DNA from: Bacteroidales bacterium
Lineage (GTDB): Bacteria > Bacteroidota > Bacteroidia > Bacteroidales > UBA932
Direction of reading: 5' to 3'
Assembly (NCBI GenBank): GCA_017459075.1
Contig: JAFUDQ010000013.1
Coordinates: 1-64,000 of the forward strand
Length of the DNA: 64,000 nucleotides
This document shows positions 19,449-28,040 of the stretch, one piece after another. The notes under the pieces were generated by a model, which worked only from the letters and a program-made list of their open reading frames with translations, had not been told where the DNA came from and did no database searches. The number at the start of each line of letters is the position of its first letter. Position 1 is the stretch's first letter. Made by a program: the position numbers and the translations under genes.

Positions 19449-20822
19449 ATGAGTGCAGACAATAAAAAGATATTAGGTAAGACCGCCTGCTGGATAGCGC
19501 TGGCGTGTCTTGTCGTACCCATGTTCGGCTCGTACTTCTTTGACGATATGTTCTCAACCCTGAGCCAGCTTTTCAAGCATCCTGAAAGCCTTGAACTTGG
19601 TTGGGATTCGGCTAATTACGGTTTTTACGCCGGCGGGTATTCCTTCCTGTGCGTTTGGGGAGGACTTATAATCTGCGGAGTACTCCTGGATTTATACGGC
19701 GTACGCCTCGTAGGCTCGATATTCGTCGGTATGATGGTTCTGGGCGCCGGGCTTGTGACTTATGCAATCACTGCCGGCTACACTCCTTCCACGTCAATGA
19801 CGATAGCCTATATCGGCTGCATGATATTCGGCCTTGGAAGTGAAATCGCAGGAGTGGCCGTTACCCGCTCCATCGCCAAATGGTTCAAAGGCAGGAACGT
19901 GGCCTTTGCCATGGGCCTTCAGCTTGCGATAGCCCGTCTTGGAACGGCATCGGCCTTCATTATTTCGCCAATGCTGGTTGCACAGAAGGAGCCCGGGCAG
20001 ATGTATTCCCTTGCTGAAACCGCCCGCCCTGCATTCTTCGGACTGACGATTCTGCTTGCCGGAGCGGTGCTATGGGGTATTTTTGTGGCGATGGATGCCC
20101 GGTTCGATGCTGCCAAGGGTATTGTCAAGACCAAGGGAGAGGTTAAGGCAGAGGACAAATTCGTATTCTCCGATATCATCAAGATTCTCACCAACAGGCG
20201 TTTCCTGATGATTTCCCTGCTTTGCGTCTTCTTCTATTGCTGTATCATCTCCTTCAAGAAATTCGGAACATCCATCGTTATTCCAAGATTCGGAATGGAT
20301 GTAGATTCTGCAAAGTGGACGATTACAATGATTCCTTTCTTTACCGTTATCTTCACCCCGCTCTTCGGTGCGATTGTGGATAAGGTTGGAAAGGCAACCC
20401 ATTGGATGATAGCCGGAGCCCTTCTGGTGCTTGTGGCCCACCTTGTAATAGCTTTTGCTCCTGCCGGAGTGCCTTTCTACGGATATCTGGGTATAGCTAT
20501 CCTTGGCGTAGGTTACTCCCTGGTACCGTCTGCAATGTGGCCATCCGTACCCAAGATTGTTCCAGAAAAGACCCTTGGAACTGCTTATTCCCTCATTTAC
20601 TGGATTCAGAACATGGGAATGCTGCTTGTCCCTATTTTCGTTGGCAATATCTTCAAAAACGCTTCTGAAAATCCTGAGATTTCGGAAGCATCGGCCGCCG
20701 TCAGCGCTGAATATATTTTCATAGGTCTGGCAATCGTGGCCATTACTGTAGCTGTGTTCCTTCGCCTGTCATCGGCAAAGAACCCCTCATTGGAATTGGA
20801 CCTGCCTAATAAGAAATCATAA
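19449..20822 (+). CDS. Major facilitator superfamily transporter, tandem copy 2
   Basis: 457-residue paralog of the preceding carrier with the same 12-helix layout and matching motifs (SIAKWFKGRNVAFAMGLQLA, SLVPSAMWPSVPKIVPEKTL, GTAYSLIYWIQNMG). The opening MSADNKKILGKTACWIALAC reads straight into the first membrane helix, supporting the ATG. Twenty-one bases separate it from the zinc-ribbon membrane protein. Possible di/tripeptide carrier by resemblance to the MFSD1 group; unproven. Confidence 0.85.
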   Translation: MSADNKKILGKTACWIALACLVVPMFGSYFFDDMFSTLSQLFKHPESLELGWDSANYGFYAGGYSFLCVWGGLIICGVLLDLYGVRLVGSIFVGMMVLGAGLVTYAITAGYTPSTSMTIAYIGCMIFGLGSEIAGVAVTRSIAKWFKGRNVAFAMGLQLAIARLGTASAFIISPMLVAQKEPGQMYSLAETARPAFFGLTILLAGAVLWGIFVAMDARFDAAKGIVKTKGEVKAEDKFVFSDIIKILTNRRFLMISLLCVFFYCCIISFKKFGTSIVIPRFGMDVDSAKWTITMIPFFTVIFTPLFGAIVDKVGKATHWMIAGALLVLVAHLVIAFAPAGVPFYGYLGIAILGVGYSLVPSAMWPSVPKIVPEKTLGTAYSLIYWIQNMGMLLVPIFVGNIFKNASENPEISEASAAVSAEYIFIGLAIVAITVAVFLRLSSAKNPSLELDLPNKKS

Positions 20823-20843
20823 ATAACTTAAAAATAATCTATT

Positions 20844-21764
20844 ATGGGAAATTTTTGTCCTCAGTGCGGTTCTCCGCTAGCTCCCGGTCAGAATTTCTGT
20901 CCGTCATGCGGTTTTAAGCTTGCAGCATCAGTTGCCCCCCAGCAGCCTGCTGCTCCAAAGGCCCCTGTAGCACCGCAGCAGCCCGTAGCACCTCAGGCAC
21001 CGGTTCAGCCACAGCAGCCCGTTGCTCCCCAGCCAGTGGCACCCCAGGCTCCTGCAGCTCCACAGTATCCACAGCAGCCTCAATACCAGCAGCCGGTACA
21101 GCCGCAGTATCCTCAATATCAGTATCCTCAATATCAGCAGCCCCAGTATCAGCAGCCGGCATACGGCGCACCTGCTGCCCCCAAGAAAATTAACAACCTT
21201 TGGGCAGTAATAACCGGAGCAACCGTCGCATTCTTCAGCCTGCTCCTGCTTGTATTCGGCCTTATCGGTTCAAGCTTCCGCGGATTCATGAACATGCATT
21301 CACTCATTGGTCTCTGCCTGTTCTTCAGCGGCGTCGGCCTTTCTGTATTCTATCTTGGAATTCATCCTTTCAAGGCTCCCGTTCCCCAGAACCAGAAGAT
21401 ATTCTCCCTCGCATTCGTAGGCAGCCTGATTTCTGCATGGCTGTTTGTGATGATTGGCTTCATGGCAATCCGTTCAGCAGACGTATTGTTCATCTTTGCA
21501 CTGCTGTTCTTCATTGCTGCAGGCGTATTCGGAGTCCTTTCTAACCTCGACCTCTTCAAGAAGCTTAACTTCCTTACATGGGGTTTTGCAGCTACACTGT
21601 TCAACATTTTCATGTGGTTCATCTTCTCAATCCTTAATGTTGCCGCCGCTTCAGGTCTTGGTTTCTTCACAGTAATGTTTGTTCTCACAGCGTTGCTTAC
21701 AGCCGGTGCTGCGGTAATGTTCACACTTCACTTCATGAAGGCTCCCGAGACTAAATTATTCTAA
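20844..21764 (+). CDS. Zinc-ribbon membrane protein with Pro/Gln-rich linker
   Basis: 306 residues in three parts: an N-terminal zinc ribbon with two CxxC pairs (FCPQCGSPLAPGQNFCPSCG, residues 4-23), a low-complexity Pro/Ala/Gln/Tyr linker (about 30-110), and a C-terminal membrane domain with five or six hydrophobic helices. It lacks a signal peptide, so the ribbon should face the cytoplasm. The family (zinc-ribbon domain-containing membrane protein) is common, with no fixed function. The linker contains a perfect 15-base tandem repeat (21105-21134), a potential slippage site. Cotranscribed with two MFS carriers upstream and a small lipoprotein downstream. Confidence 0.8.
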   Translation: MGNFCPQCGSPLAPGQNFCPSCGFKLAASVAPQQPAAPKAPVAPQQPVAPQAPVQPQQPVAPQPVAPQAPAAPQYPQQPQYQQPVQPQYPQYQYPQYQQPQYQQPAYGAPAAPKKINNLWAVITGATVAFFSLLLLVFGLIGSSFRGFMNMHSLIGLCLFFSGVGLSVFYLGIHPFKAPVPQNQKIFSLAFVGSLISAWLFVMIGFMAIRSADVLFIFALLFFIAAGVFGVLSNLDLFKKLNFLTWGFAATLFNIFMWFIFSILNVAAASGLGFFTVMFVLTALLTAGAAVMFTLHFMKAPETKLF

Positions 21765-21785
21765 ACTACTAATACCTTATTCATT

Positions 21786-22184
21786 ATGAAAAAGATTTTT
21801 ATCGCATTCGTAGCAGCCGCAATGCTCGTAGCTTGTGGTGGCGGTCCCAAAACTCCTGCAGACCAGCTTTGCAGTCTCCTTGATGAGGGTGCTGCATTCC
21901 TCCTCGCCGGCAACAAAGATGCAGACGATGTTTTCGAAGACAAATTCGAGGCTCTCTTTGACGAGAATGCTGATTATGTTCTCACAGAAGCAGACAAAGA
22001 CAAAATCATTGATAAGTTCAGTGATCTTATGGACGATGCTTTGGATGCAGCCATAAAGAACAAACAGATTCCTGAGGAGATGCTTGATCTTGCAAAGGGC
22101 CAGATGAGTCAGGAAATTGATGAAATGAAAGCAAAACTTGACAAGGCAGAAACCTTTGGCGATCTTAAGAAGATTTTTGACTAA
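21786..22184 (+). CDS. Small acidic lipoprotein
   Basis: 132 residues. Signal peptide with lipobox-like end MKKIFIAFVAAAMLVACGGG, Cys at residue 17 as the predicted lipidation site. The mature part is short, helical and strongly acidic in the middle (DADDVFEDKFEALFDENADY). No family recognised. Last gene before a strong bidirectional terminator. Confidence 0.75.
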   Translation: MKKIFIAFVAAAMLVACGGGPKTPADQLCSLLDEGAAFLLAGNKDADDVFEDKFEALFDENADYVLTEADKDKIIDKFSDLMDDALDAAIKNKQIPEEMLDLAKGQMSQEIDEMKAKLDKAETFGDLKKIFD

Positions 22185-22201
22185 TCTCTTCTGAATCAAT
22201 G

Positions 22202-22231
22202 AAAAAGCTGGCCATCTGGCCGGCTTTTTTT
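22202..22231. terminator. Bidirectional intrinsic terminator
   Basis: AAAAAGCTGGCC (22202-22213), loop ATCT, GGCCGGCTTTTT, then more T. The stem has one G-T pair. It has an A-run on one side and a T-run on the other and lies between the converging lipoprotein gene (plus) and cls (minus), so it can stop both. Confidence 0.85.
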
Positions 22232-22250
22232 GTCTTTCAGGGCGAAGAAT

Positions 22251-23438
22251 CTACAGTTGCCTTGCAAACAGCCTGAAAAACCATTGCAGGACTCTTTGCT
22301 TTAAGGAAACCCTCTGCCAGTCTGCCGGGTTAACCTCCCTTGAAATCTCCAAATCCTTATTGAAAATCTCTATATTGCGAAGCGCGGTTTCCCTGTCGTA
22401 CATATATGTATTGACTTCGTAGTTAATCGCAAAACTGCGGTTGTCAAGATTTGCAGAGCCGATGCTGCTCAGGTAATCATCGGCAATAAAAGTCTTTGAA
22501 TGAATAAAGCCGCCGCCTCTTTCAAAGATGCGAATCCCGGCATTCAGACATTCCTTGTAATAGGACTGGATGGCATAGCCAAGGAAGACGGTTTCCGGCA
22601 CCATCGGCACCATGACACGGACGTCAACTCCTCGGGCAGCAGCATCTTTCAAGGCCTGCAGAATATCGGCTGGAGGTACAAAATAAGGGGTTTGAAGCCA
22701 GAAATAGTCCTTTGCGTTTCGGATGGCCCAGACATAACTCTGCTGCAGGACAGCCTTCTTTGAGTACGGCCCGTCAGGGGTAACCTGAACCAGCTTGTCT
22801 TTAAGGATACCGTCGCCCGGGACCTCGCCTGAGGGATGCGTTGAAACCGGGTAATAATACTCTTCCGGCCTGTCCAGCCTGCCCCGGACCTCCTTCCATC
22901 CATCAAGGAAAATCCGCTGCAAAGAGGAGACAGCGGGCCCGGTTATGCGAAGGTGAGTATCCCTCCAATGGGTGAAATACCTGTCCTTGATATTCATTCC
23001 GCCGGTGTAGCCGATGCGACCGTCAATAACTACTATCTTCCTGTGGTTACGGCGGTTAAGACCCAGAATCAGCTTAACCGGATTAAGTGATGGCCGATAG
23101 ATGCGTATCAGTTCCACCCCGTACTTCCGCATTTCGTTGTAAAACCCCCGCCTTGTGTCATAATTGGCGATGTTTTCATGAAGAATCCTGACCTTGACTC
23201 CTTCTTTCGCTTTTTTAATCAGCGCTTCGCGGACGGCAAGGCTGCTTACATCCTTGCCGAAAAGGTAATACTGGAAATGAATATATTCCTTGGCCTCCGA
23301 GATGTCCTTTAGCAGGGACTTCAGCTTGTCAGTCCCTTTTGTGAAGATTTCTATGTTGTTGCCGGAGGTGACGCCGGGCCTGGCTTCTTCAGAGAGAAGC
23401 TGAACCAAAGGCTGGTACCGTGGGTCTACAGAGCACAT
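22251..23438 (-). CDS. cls: Phospholipase D family cardiolipin synthase
   Basis: Makes cardiolipin from phosphatidylglycerol. 395 residues with both catalytic HKD motifs: HRKIVVIDG (His132, Lys134, Asp139) and HSKTFIADD (His313, Lys315, Asp320), each followed by the Gly-containing GGMN or SAN tail. The one or two N-terminal membrane helices of the usual ClsA-type enzyme (about 480 residues) are absent; the protein opens directly with the soluble PLD region. The ATG lies 2 bases after the rpoN stop, so translation is probably coupled. Confidence 0.85.
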   Translation of the reverse strand: MCSVDPRYQPLVQLLSEEARPGVTSGNNIEIFTKGTDKLKSLLKDISEAKEYIHFQYYLFGKDVSSLAVREALIKKAKEGVKVRILHENIANYDTRRGFYNEMRKYGVELIRIYRPSLNPVKLILGLNRRNHRKIVVIDGRIGYTGGMNIKDRYFTHWRDTHLRITGPAVSSLQRIFLDGWKEVRGRLDRPEEYYYPVSTHPSGEVPGDGILKDKLVQVTPDGPYSKKAVLQQSYVWAIRNAKDYFWLQTPYFVPPADILQALKDAAARGVDVRVMVPMVPETVFLGYAIQSYYKECLNAGIRIFERGGGFIHSKTFIADDYLSSIGSANLDNRSFAINYEVNTYMYDRETALRNIEIFNKDLEISREVNPADWQRVSLKQRVLQWFFRLFARQL

Positions 23439-23440
23439 TT

Positions 23441-24847
23441 CTAAAGCTCTTTCCTTAGTCTTGCCTTGGGAATTCCCAGTTGGTCGCGATACTTGGCAAT
23501 TGTCCTTCTTGCAACCTTGTAACCGCGTTTTTCCATCTCGTCCACCAGCTGGTCGTCGGTCAGGGGCTTGTGCTTGTTCTCTCCGTCAACGCACTCCTGG
23601 AGCACTTTTTTGAGCTCCCTTGTGGAGACTTCTTCGCCCTCCTGGTTCTCAAGGCCTTCAGAGAAGAAATACTTCAGAGGAAATATTCCGAAGTGGGTCT
23701 CAATGTACTTGCTGTTGACAACCCTGGATATGGTGGAAATGTCAAACCCCGTCTTCTCTGCTATATCTTTTAGCACCATCGGCTTAAGATTGGACTCGTC
23801 ACCCGTCTGGAAGTAGGTCTCTTGATAGTCCACGATGGCCTGCATGGTGCTCATAAGGGTGTTGTGGCGCTGCTTGAGGGCTTCCACGAACCACTTGGCG
23901 GAATCCATTTTCTGCTTTACGAAGGTTGCTGCTTCCTTCTTCTGCCTCTCGGACGAGCCGGCTGCCTCCATAAGAAGCTCTGCGTATTTCTTGTTAACGC
24001 GAATCTCCGGAAGGGAGAACCTGGGCATAGTAAGGTTCAGCTCCCCGTTGTCGTAAGTAAGCACGAAGTCCGGAACAATCTGCTGGGCCTGGTCTACGTA
24101 GGAATCATCAACCTGTCCGCCGGGTGCCGGATTCAGCTTTACAATCTTGGCAGTAGCCGCCTTCATCTGGGCCTCGGTAAGCCCGAGGCGGCTCATTATC
24201 CTCTGGAAATGTCTGTTGGAGAAGTCCTGGAAGCAGTTTGTGAGGATTTTTGTGGCATTGGCTGTAGCCTCGTCCTGATTCAGGTTTTTAAGCTGAATCA
24301 GCAGGCATTCCTGCAAATCGCGGGCTCCTACGCCCGTAGGTTCAAACTCCTGCACAACCTTCAGCATCTTGAGCACTTCCTCTTCCGTTGTGTCGATGTT
24401 GGCACGGAAGGCCATGTCGTCCACCAGATTCTCAATATCGCGCCTAAGGTAACCATCGTCATCAAGGCTGCCTATGATAAAGGCCGCCACATCATGCTGG
24501 TGCTTGCTGAGGTTCCTGAAGCCAAGCTGCTCCATTAGTGACTGTGTGAAGCTTTGCTTGACGGAGAAGGTGTTGTACTGCGGCCTCTCATCCTTGCCGT
24601 AGTTATTCACATGCAGGCGGTAGGAAGGGATGGGGTCGTCTTCATTAATCTCGCTCAGGGAAACGTCACGTGTTTCATCGTCCTCGCTCTTTTCAGAGGG
24701 AGAGTCATCCAGAACCGGGTTTTCCTCCAGTTCCTTACGAATCCTCTGTTCAAGCTCAAGGACAGGAAGCTCAATTATTTTTATTGTCTGGATCTGAAGC
24801 GGAGAGAGCTTCTGTTGCTGTTTCAGACCTAATTCCTGTTTAAGCAT
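23441..24847 (-). CDS. rpoN: RNA polymerase sigma-54 factor
   Basis: Alternative sigma factor for activator-dependent promoters, 468 residues. N-terminal Gln-rich activator-interacting region (MLKQELGLKQQQKLSPLQIQ), core-binding middle, and C-terminal DNA-binding part ending in the RpoN box (ARRTIAKYRDQLGIP). Upstream is the SPOR-like gene with a 2-base gap; downstream is cls with a 2-base gap. No sigma-54 activator gene is present in the window and I found no convincing -24/-12 element. Confidence 0.97.
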   Translation of the reverse strand: MLKQELGLKQQQKLSPLQIQTIKIIELPVLELEQRIRKELEENPVLDDSPSEKSEDDETRDVSLSEINEDDPIPSYRLHVNNYGKDERPQYNTFSVKQSFTQSLMEQLGFRNLSKHQHDVAAFIIGSLDDDGYLRRDIENLVDDMAFRANIDTTEEEVLKMLKVVQEFEPTGVGARDLQECLLIQLKNLNQDEATANATKILTNCFQDFSNRHFQRIMSRLGLTEAQMKAATAKIVKLNPAPGGQVDDSYVDQAQQIVPDFVLTYDNGELNLTMPRFSLPEIRVNKKYAELLMEAAGSSERQKKEAATFVKQKMDSAKWFVEALKQRHNTLMSTMQAIVDYQETYFQTGDESNLKPMVLKDIAEKTGFDISTISRVVNSKYIETHFGIFPLKYFFSEGLENQEGEEVSTRELKKVLQECVDGENKHKPLTDDQLVDEMEKRGYKVARRTIAKYRDQLGIPKARLRKEL

Positions 24848-24849
24848 TG

Positions 24850-25413
24850 TCAGAGTTCAACAGTAGTTATTCTTATTGTGTCAGTTACGAAGGTGTTGCT
24901 TTTGTCTGCAGCCGGATAGTTGATGTTTTCCTTGACTATGAAGGCCGACGGGAAGAGGCCTTTGACTGCACGAAGCAGGACCATTGCCTCTGATTTTGTG
25001 CGGAAGTCTCCGGCGGTAACTTTGAAAAACGGGCTTTGGTAGCTCCTGTAAGTGGGAATGCCGTGAAAGTTCTTGGTGAAGGTTTCAACTGCATTCTCTG
25101 AAGCGACTCTTGCAGACTGTTTGTTGTCAAAGAAAATCCTTACCCTGTAGCCTGTCAGTACGCGGTCTTTGTTGCGGATGATGTATTTGTCAAGGCCTTC
25201 TGATGTGGCCGGAGTCTGGATTATGTTGACATCGGCCGCATTGCCCTTTGACTTCGATGGCATGATGTCCAGGATGGAAGAGCCCACCAAAGTTGAATCA
25301 ACGGTAGCCGCCATCCTGTAAATGACTGTATCTCTGACTTCCTGTGCGCTGATGCTGCCGCAGCCCAGAATTAGGGCCGCGATGGCTGTCACAGTGAAAA
25401 TAACTCTCTTCAT
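24850..25413 (-). CDS. Exported SPOR-like domain protein
   Basis: 187 residues with an N-terminal signal sequence (MKRVIFTVTAIAALILGCGS, continuing to SAQ). The C-terminal half has the pattern of a SPOR fold: GYRVRIFFDNKQSARVASEN, then YRSYQSPFFKVTAGDFRTKS, then EAMVLLRAVKGLFPSAFIV. SPOR domains bind denuded peptidoglycan at division sites. The cysteine inside the signal sequence could make it a lipoprotein (LGC), less likely than SPase I cleavage after SAQ. Confidence 0.75.
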   Translation of the reverse strand: MKRVIFTVTAIAALILGCGSISAQEVRDTVIYRMAATVDSTLVGSSILDIMPSKSKGNAADVNIIQTPATSEGLDKYIIRNKDRVLTGYRVRIFFDNKQSARVASENAVETFTKNFHGIPTYRSYQSPFFKVTAGDFRTKSEAMVLLRAVKGLFPSAFIVKENINYPAADKSNTFVTDTIRITTVEL

Positions 25414-25415
25414 AA

Positions 25416-25886
25416 CTAATTCTTAATAAAGCGTTTAACCGGTACATTCTTAAACGAGAACGACTTTGAGAACCCGTGGACTTTGGCTTTTGCAGAGATG
25501 TCTGTCCTCATGTTCTCTGCGGAAAGCGTGGGCAGCAGTGCCAGCAAATCCAGCAGGGATTTGCTCTCATCCAAATCAAGGATGCAGGAGCACTGGTAGG
25601 TTTTCTTACTTTTGCCATCCACCGTCAACGGGTCCATTGTATACTTTACAAAAGGCTCGCCATTATAGTAAAGAATGCCGGAAATATCTTTTAATGTTAC
25701 TTTTGTCGCCGGATTGTCAAGCTCCAGGGCCAGTTTTGCCTCCAGCGAACGCAAGCCGCGCAGGGATACGGATTCCAGGGACCACGAAGTAGCTTTAATG
25801 TCTTTAAGCTTCTTGTAGTTGCAGCCGGTCGCAAGTATCAGCATGGCAAGCAGTGCCACAAATGCTGTTAAAACCCTGTTTCTCAT
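25416..25886 (-). CDS. LEA/WHy-like lipoprotein
   Basis: 156 residues from ATG at 25886 (MRNRVLTAFVALLAMLILAT then GC), a standard lipoprotein signal with Cys22; an upstream in-frame ATG would spoil the signal. The mature part follows the LEA type 2 (WHy) beta-sandwich pattern: SLESVSLRGLRSLEAKLALE, LDNPATKVTLKDISGILYYN, then a conserved Pro/Leu region. Role unknown; often called a late-embryogenesis-abundant-like envelope protein. First gene of the run to rpoN and cls. Confidence 0.7.
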   Translation of the reverse strand: MRNRVLTAFVALLAMLILATGCNYKKLKDIKATSWSLESVSLRGLRSLEAKLALELDNPATKVTLKDISGILYYNGEPFVKYTMDPLTVDGKSKKTYQCSCILDLDESKSLLDLLALLPTLSAENMRTDISAKAKVHGFSKSFSFKNVPVKRFIKN

Positions 25887-25909
25887 CTGTCTGTCTTGGC
25901 TTAGGTCTA

Positions 25910-25936
25910 CAAAGATACGAAAATTTTGTATCTTTG
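25910..25936. promoter_or_regulatory. Face-to-face -7 boxes in a perfect inverted repeat
   Basis: CAAAGATAC (25910-25918), 9-base centre GAAAATTTT, GTATCTTTG (25928-25936). Each arm contains a TATCTTTG -7 box, one facing the LEA-like gene (minus) and one facing miaB (plus), so the two divergent genes appear to share a symmetric promoter core. Neither side has a well-placed TTTG -33 box. Confidence 0.55.
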
Positions 25937-25955
25937 CCACCGCTAAGCAAAGAGC

Positions 25956-27287
25956 ATGCTAAAAATGGACAGAAAAAAACTATACATAGAGACTTACGGC
26001 TGCCAGATGAATGTCAGCGACACAGAGGTTATTTTCTCAATTATGGCCCGTAACGGGTATGACAGGACTGAGGATATTTCGCAGGCCGACGTCATCCTGG
26101 CCAATACCTGCTCCATCAGGGATAATGCGGAGCAGAGGATTTACGGACGCATAGACCAGTTCGCCCGTGAGAAAAAGCAGCGCGGTGACGTTCTTGTAGG
26201 CATCGTCGGCTGTATGGCGGAAAGGCTTAAGGAAGCCCTCCTGGATACCGGGAAGGTAGATATCGTCGCCGGTCCGGATGCATACCGCAACCTTCCAGTC
26301 CTTGTAGAGGCTGCCCGCCCCGGCCATCCCCAGATTGATGTAATGCTTTCACACGAAGAGACTTATGCCGATATTTCCCCGGTTCGCCTGGATAAGAACG
26401 GAGTCTCTGCCTTTGTGTCCATCATGCGTGGCTGCAACAATGTCTGCTCTTATTGCGTAGTGCCTTATACCCGCGGTGCGGAGCGCAGCAGGGACCCTCG
26501 TACAATCGTCCGGGAGGTCTGTGACCTGCATGCAGCCGGCTACAAAGAGGTCACCCTCCTTGGCCAGAATGTGGATTCGTATTTCTGGAAGTCGGAAGAG
26601 GGAACTGTTGACTTTGCAGACCTTCTTTCCCTTGTTGCCGATGTCAGCCCGGAGCTTCGCGTCCGCTTCTCTACCTCCCATCCCAAGGATATCAGCGACA
26701 AGCTGATAGAGACCATGGCCTCCAGGGACAATATCTGCAGGTGCATACACCTTCCGGTCCAGTCCGGAAGCAACCGGATGCTTGAAAAAATGCGCCGCCG
26801 TTACACCAGGGAGTGGTATCTTGACCGCGTAGCCAAAATCCGCAAGGAAATGCCGGATTGCGCCATTACAACGGATGTAATAGCCGGTTTCTGCTCAGAG
26901 ACAGAGGAAGATCACAAGGATACTTTAAGCATAATGGAAGAGGTAGGATACGATTACGCCTATATGTTCCAGTATTCGGAGCGCCCCGGCACCCTTGCCG
27001 CCAGGAACTATCCTGACGATGTTCCCCCGGAGGTCAAGACCCGCCGCCTCAATGAGATTATTGAGCTCCAGAACCGCCTTGGTCTTGAAAGCAACAAGCG
27101 CGATGTGGGCAAGACTTTCAAAGTCCTTGTAGAGGGGCCTTCCAAGCGTAGCGCCGATGAACTTTGCGGCCGCGCTTCCAACAACAAAATGTGCGTCTTC
27201 CCGGACAAGATTCACAGGCCGGGTGACTACGCAATGGTAGAAGTGCTTTCCTGCACTTCAGCAACGTTAATCTGTAAGCTGGTTTAG
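25956..27287 (+). CDS. miaB: tRNA-2-methylthio-N6-dimethylallyladenosine synthase
   Basis: Radical-SAM methylthiotransferase that modifies A37 of tRNAs reading UNN codons. 443 residues. The N-terminal UPF0004 domain holds the auxiliary cluster cysteines Cys16, Cys52 and Cys86; the radical-SAM CxxxCxxC motif is Cys160, Cys164, Cys167 (CNNVCSYC). A C-terminal TRAM-like segment follows (KTFKVLVEGPSKRSADELCG). Start at ATG 25956; ATG 25965 (MDRKKLYIETYG) is equally plausible. Its stop codon overlaps that of convergent upp. Confidence 0.95.
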   Translation: MLKMDRKKLYIETYGCQMNVSDTEVIFSIMARNGYDRTEDISQADVILANTCSIRDNAEQRIYGRIDQFAREKKQRGDVLVGIVGCMAERLKEALLDTGKVDIVAGPDAYRNLPVLVEAARPGHPQIDVMLSHEETYADISPVRLDKNGVSAFVSIMRGCNNVCSYCVVPYTRGAERSRDPRTIVREVCDLHAAGYKEVTLLGQNVDSYFWKSEEGTVDFADLLSLVADVSPELRVRFSTSHPKDISDKLIETMASRDNICRCIHLPVQSGSNRMLEKMRRRYTREWYLDRVAKIRKEMPDCAITTDVIAGFCSETEEDHKDTLSIMEEVGYDYAYMFQYSERPGTLAARNYPDDVPPEVKTRRLNEIIELQNRLGLESNKRDVGKTFKVLVEGPSKRSADELCGRASNNKMCVFPDKIHRPGDYAMVEVLSCTSATLICKLV

Positions 27288-27937
27288 AGTTTCTCTCCGT
27301 ATGCCAGGTCTCCTGCATCTCCCAGCCCGGGAACAATGTAGGAGTGGCTGGTCAGTTCCTCGTCTATGGCAGCCGTCCACAGGGTGATATCGTCAGAAAG
27401 CAGATGCTTCTTCAGGTAATCTACGGCGAAAGCGCTTGCGATGGGGCATACCAGATGGGTGTGCTTGGGCTTTCCGTCCTCGCTCAGCTTGTTGTAGGCA
27501 ACCTCTATTGAAGCTCCCGTGGCAAGCATGGTGTCTGCCAGGATAAGAATCTTTCCTTCCAGCAGGGGAGCGGTGGCATATTCAATCTGAATATGGAAGT
27601 CATCGCCTTTGTCATATTTCCTGTAGGCTGCGATGAAGGCGTTCTCTGCATTGTCAAAGACGTCCAGTATACCCTTGTGCAGGGGCAGTCCTGCGCGAAG
27701 GATGGTAGATGCGACCACGGTGTCATCCAGCGTTGGAACGCTTGCAATGCCAAGCGGCGTTTCTACGTCCTTTGAACTGTAATTCAGTGTTTTACTGATT
27801 TCATATCCAAAAATGTAACCGATTCTTTCAAGGTTGGTGCGAAAGCGCAGGCGGTCTTTCTGGATTACCCTGTCGCGAAGTTGTGCAACATAGTTGTTGA
27901 GGGCGGAGTTAGACTCTCCAAGGTTGATGACTTTCAT
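27284..27937 (-). CDS. upp: Uracil phosphoribosyltransferase
   Basis: Pyrimidine salvage: uracil plus PRPP to UMP. 217 residues starting MKVINLGESNSALNNYVAQL. The PRPP-binding segment is ILILADTMLATGAS, and the C-terminal uracil-binding tail YIVPGLGDAGDLAYGEKL is present. Longer frames upstream of 27937 are AT-rich leader, so ATG 27937 was chosen. Stop TAA (27284-27286) overlaps the miaB stop TAG (27285-27287) on the opposite strand. Confidence 0.95.
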   Translation of the reverse strand: MKVINLGESNSALNNYVAQLRDRVIQKDRLRFRTNLERIGYIFGYEISKTLNYSSKDVETPLGIASVPTLDDTVVASTILRAGLPLHKGILDVFDNAENAFIAAYRKYDKGDDFHIQIEYATAPLLEGKILILADTMLATGASIEVAYNKLSEDGKPKHTHLVCPIASAFAVDYLKKHLLSDDITLWTAAIDEELTSHSYIVPGLGDAGDLAYGEKL

Positions 27938-28040
27938 GTTCGGATCATTTTTATTCCGAAAAACAAAATTATCAAAAAAATCCATAGAATCAAATATTTT
28001 TGATATGTACCGGGTAAAAAACACTTCTCACAAGGCTTTG

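Noticed and set aside
20914-21171. Minus-strand Ala/Glu-rich frames
   Set aside because: Shadows of the Pro/Gln-rich linker.
21000-21180. Repetitive CAGCAGCC/CCTCAATAT tract considered as a CRISPR-like or satellite array
   Set aside because: It is in-frame coding sequence for the Pro/Gln-rich linker; units are irregular and have no spacers.
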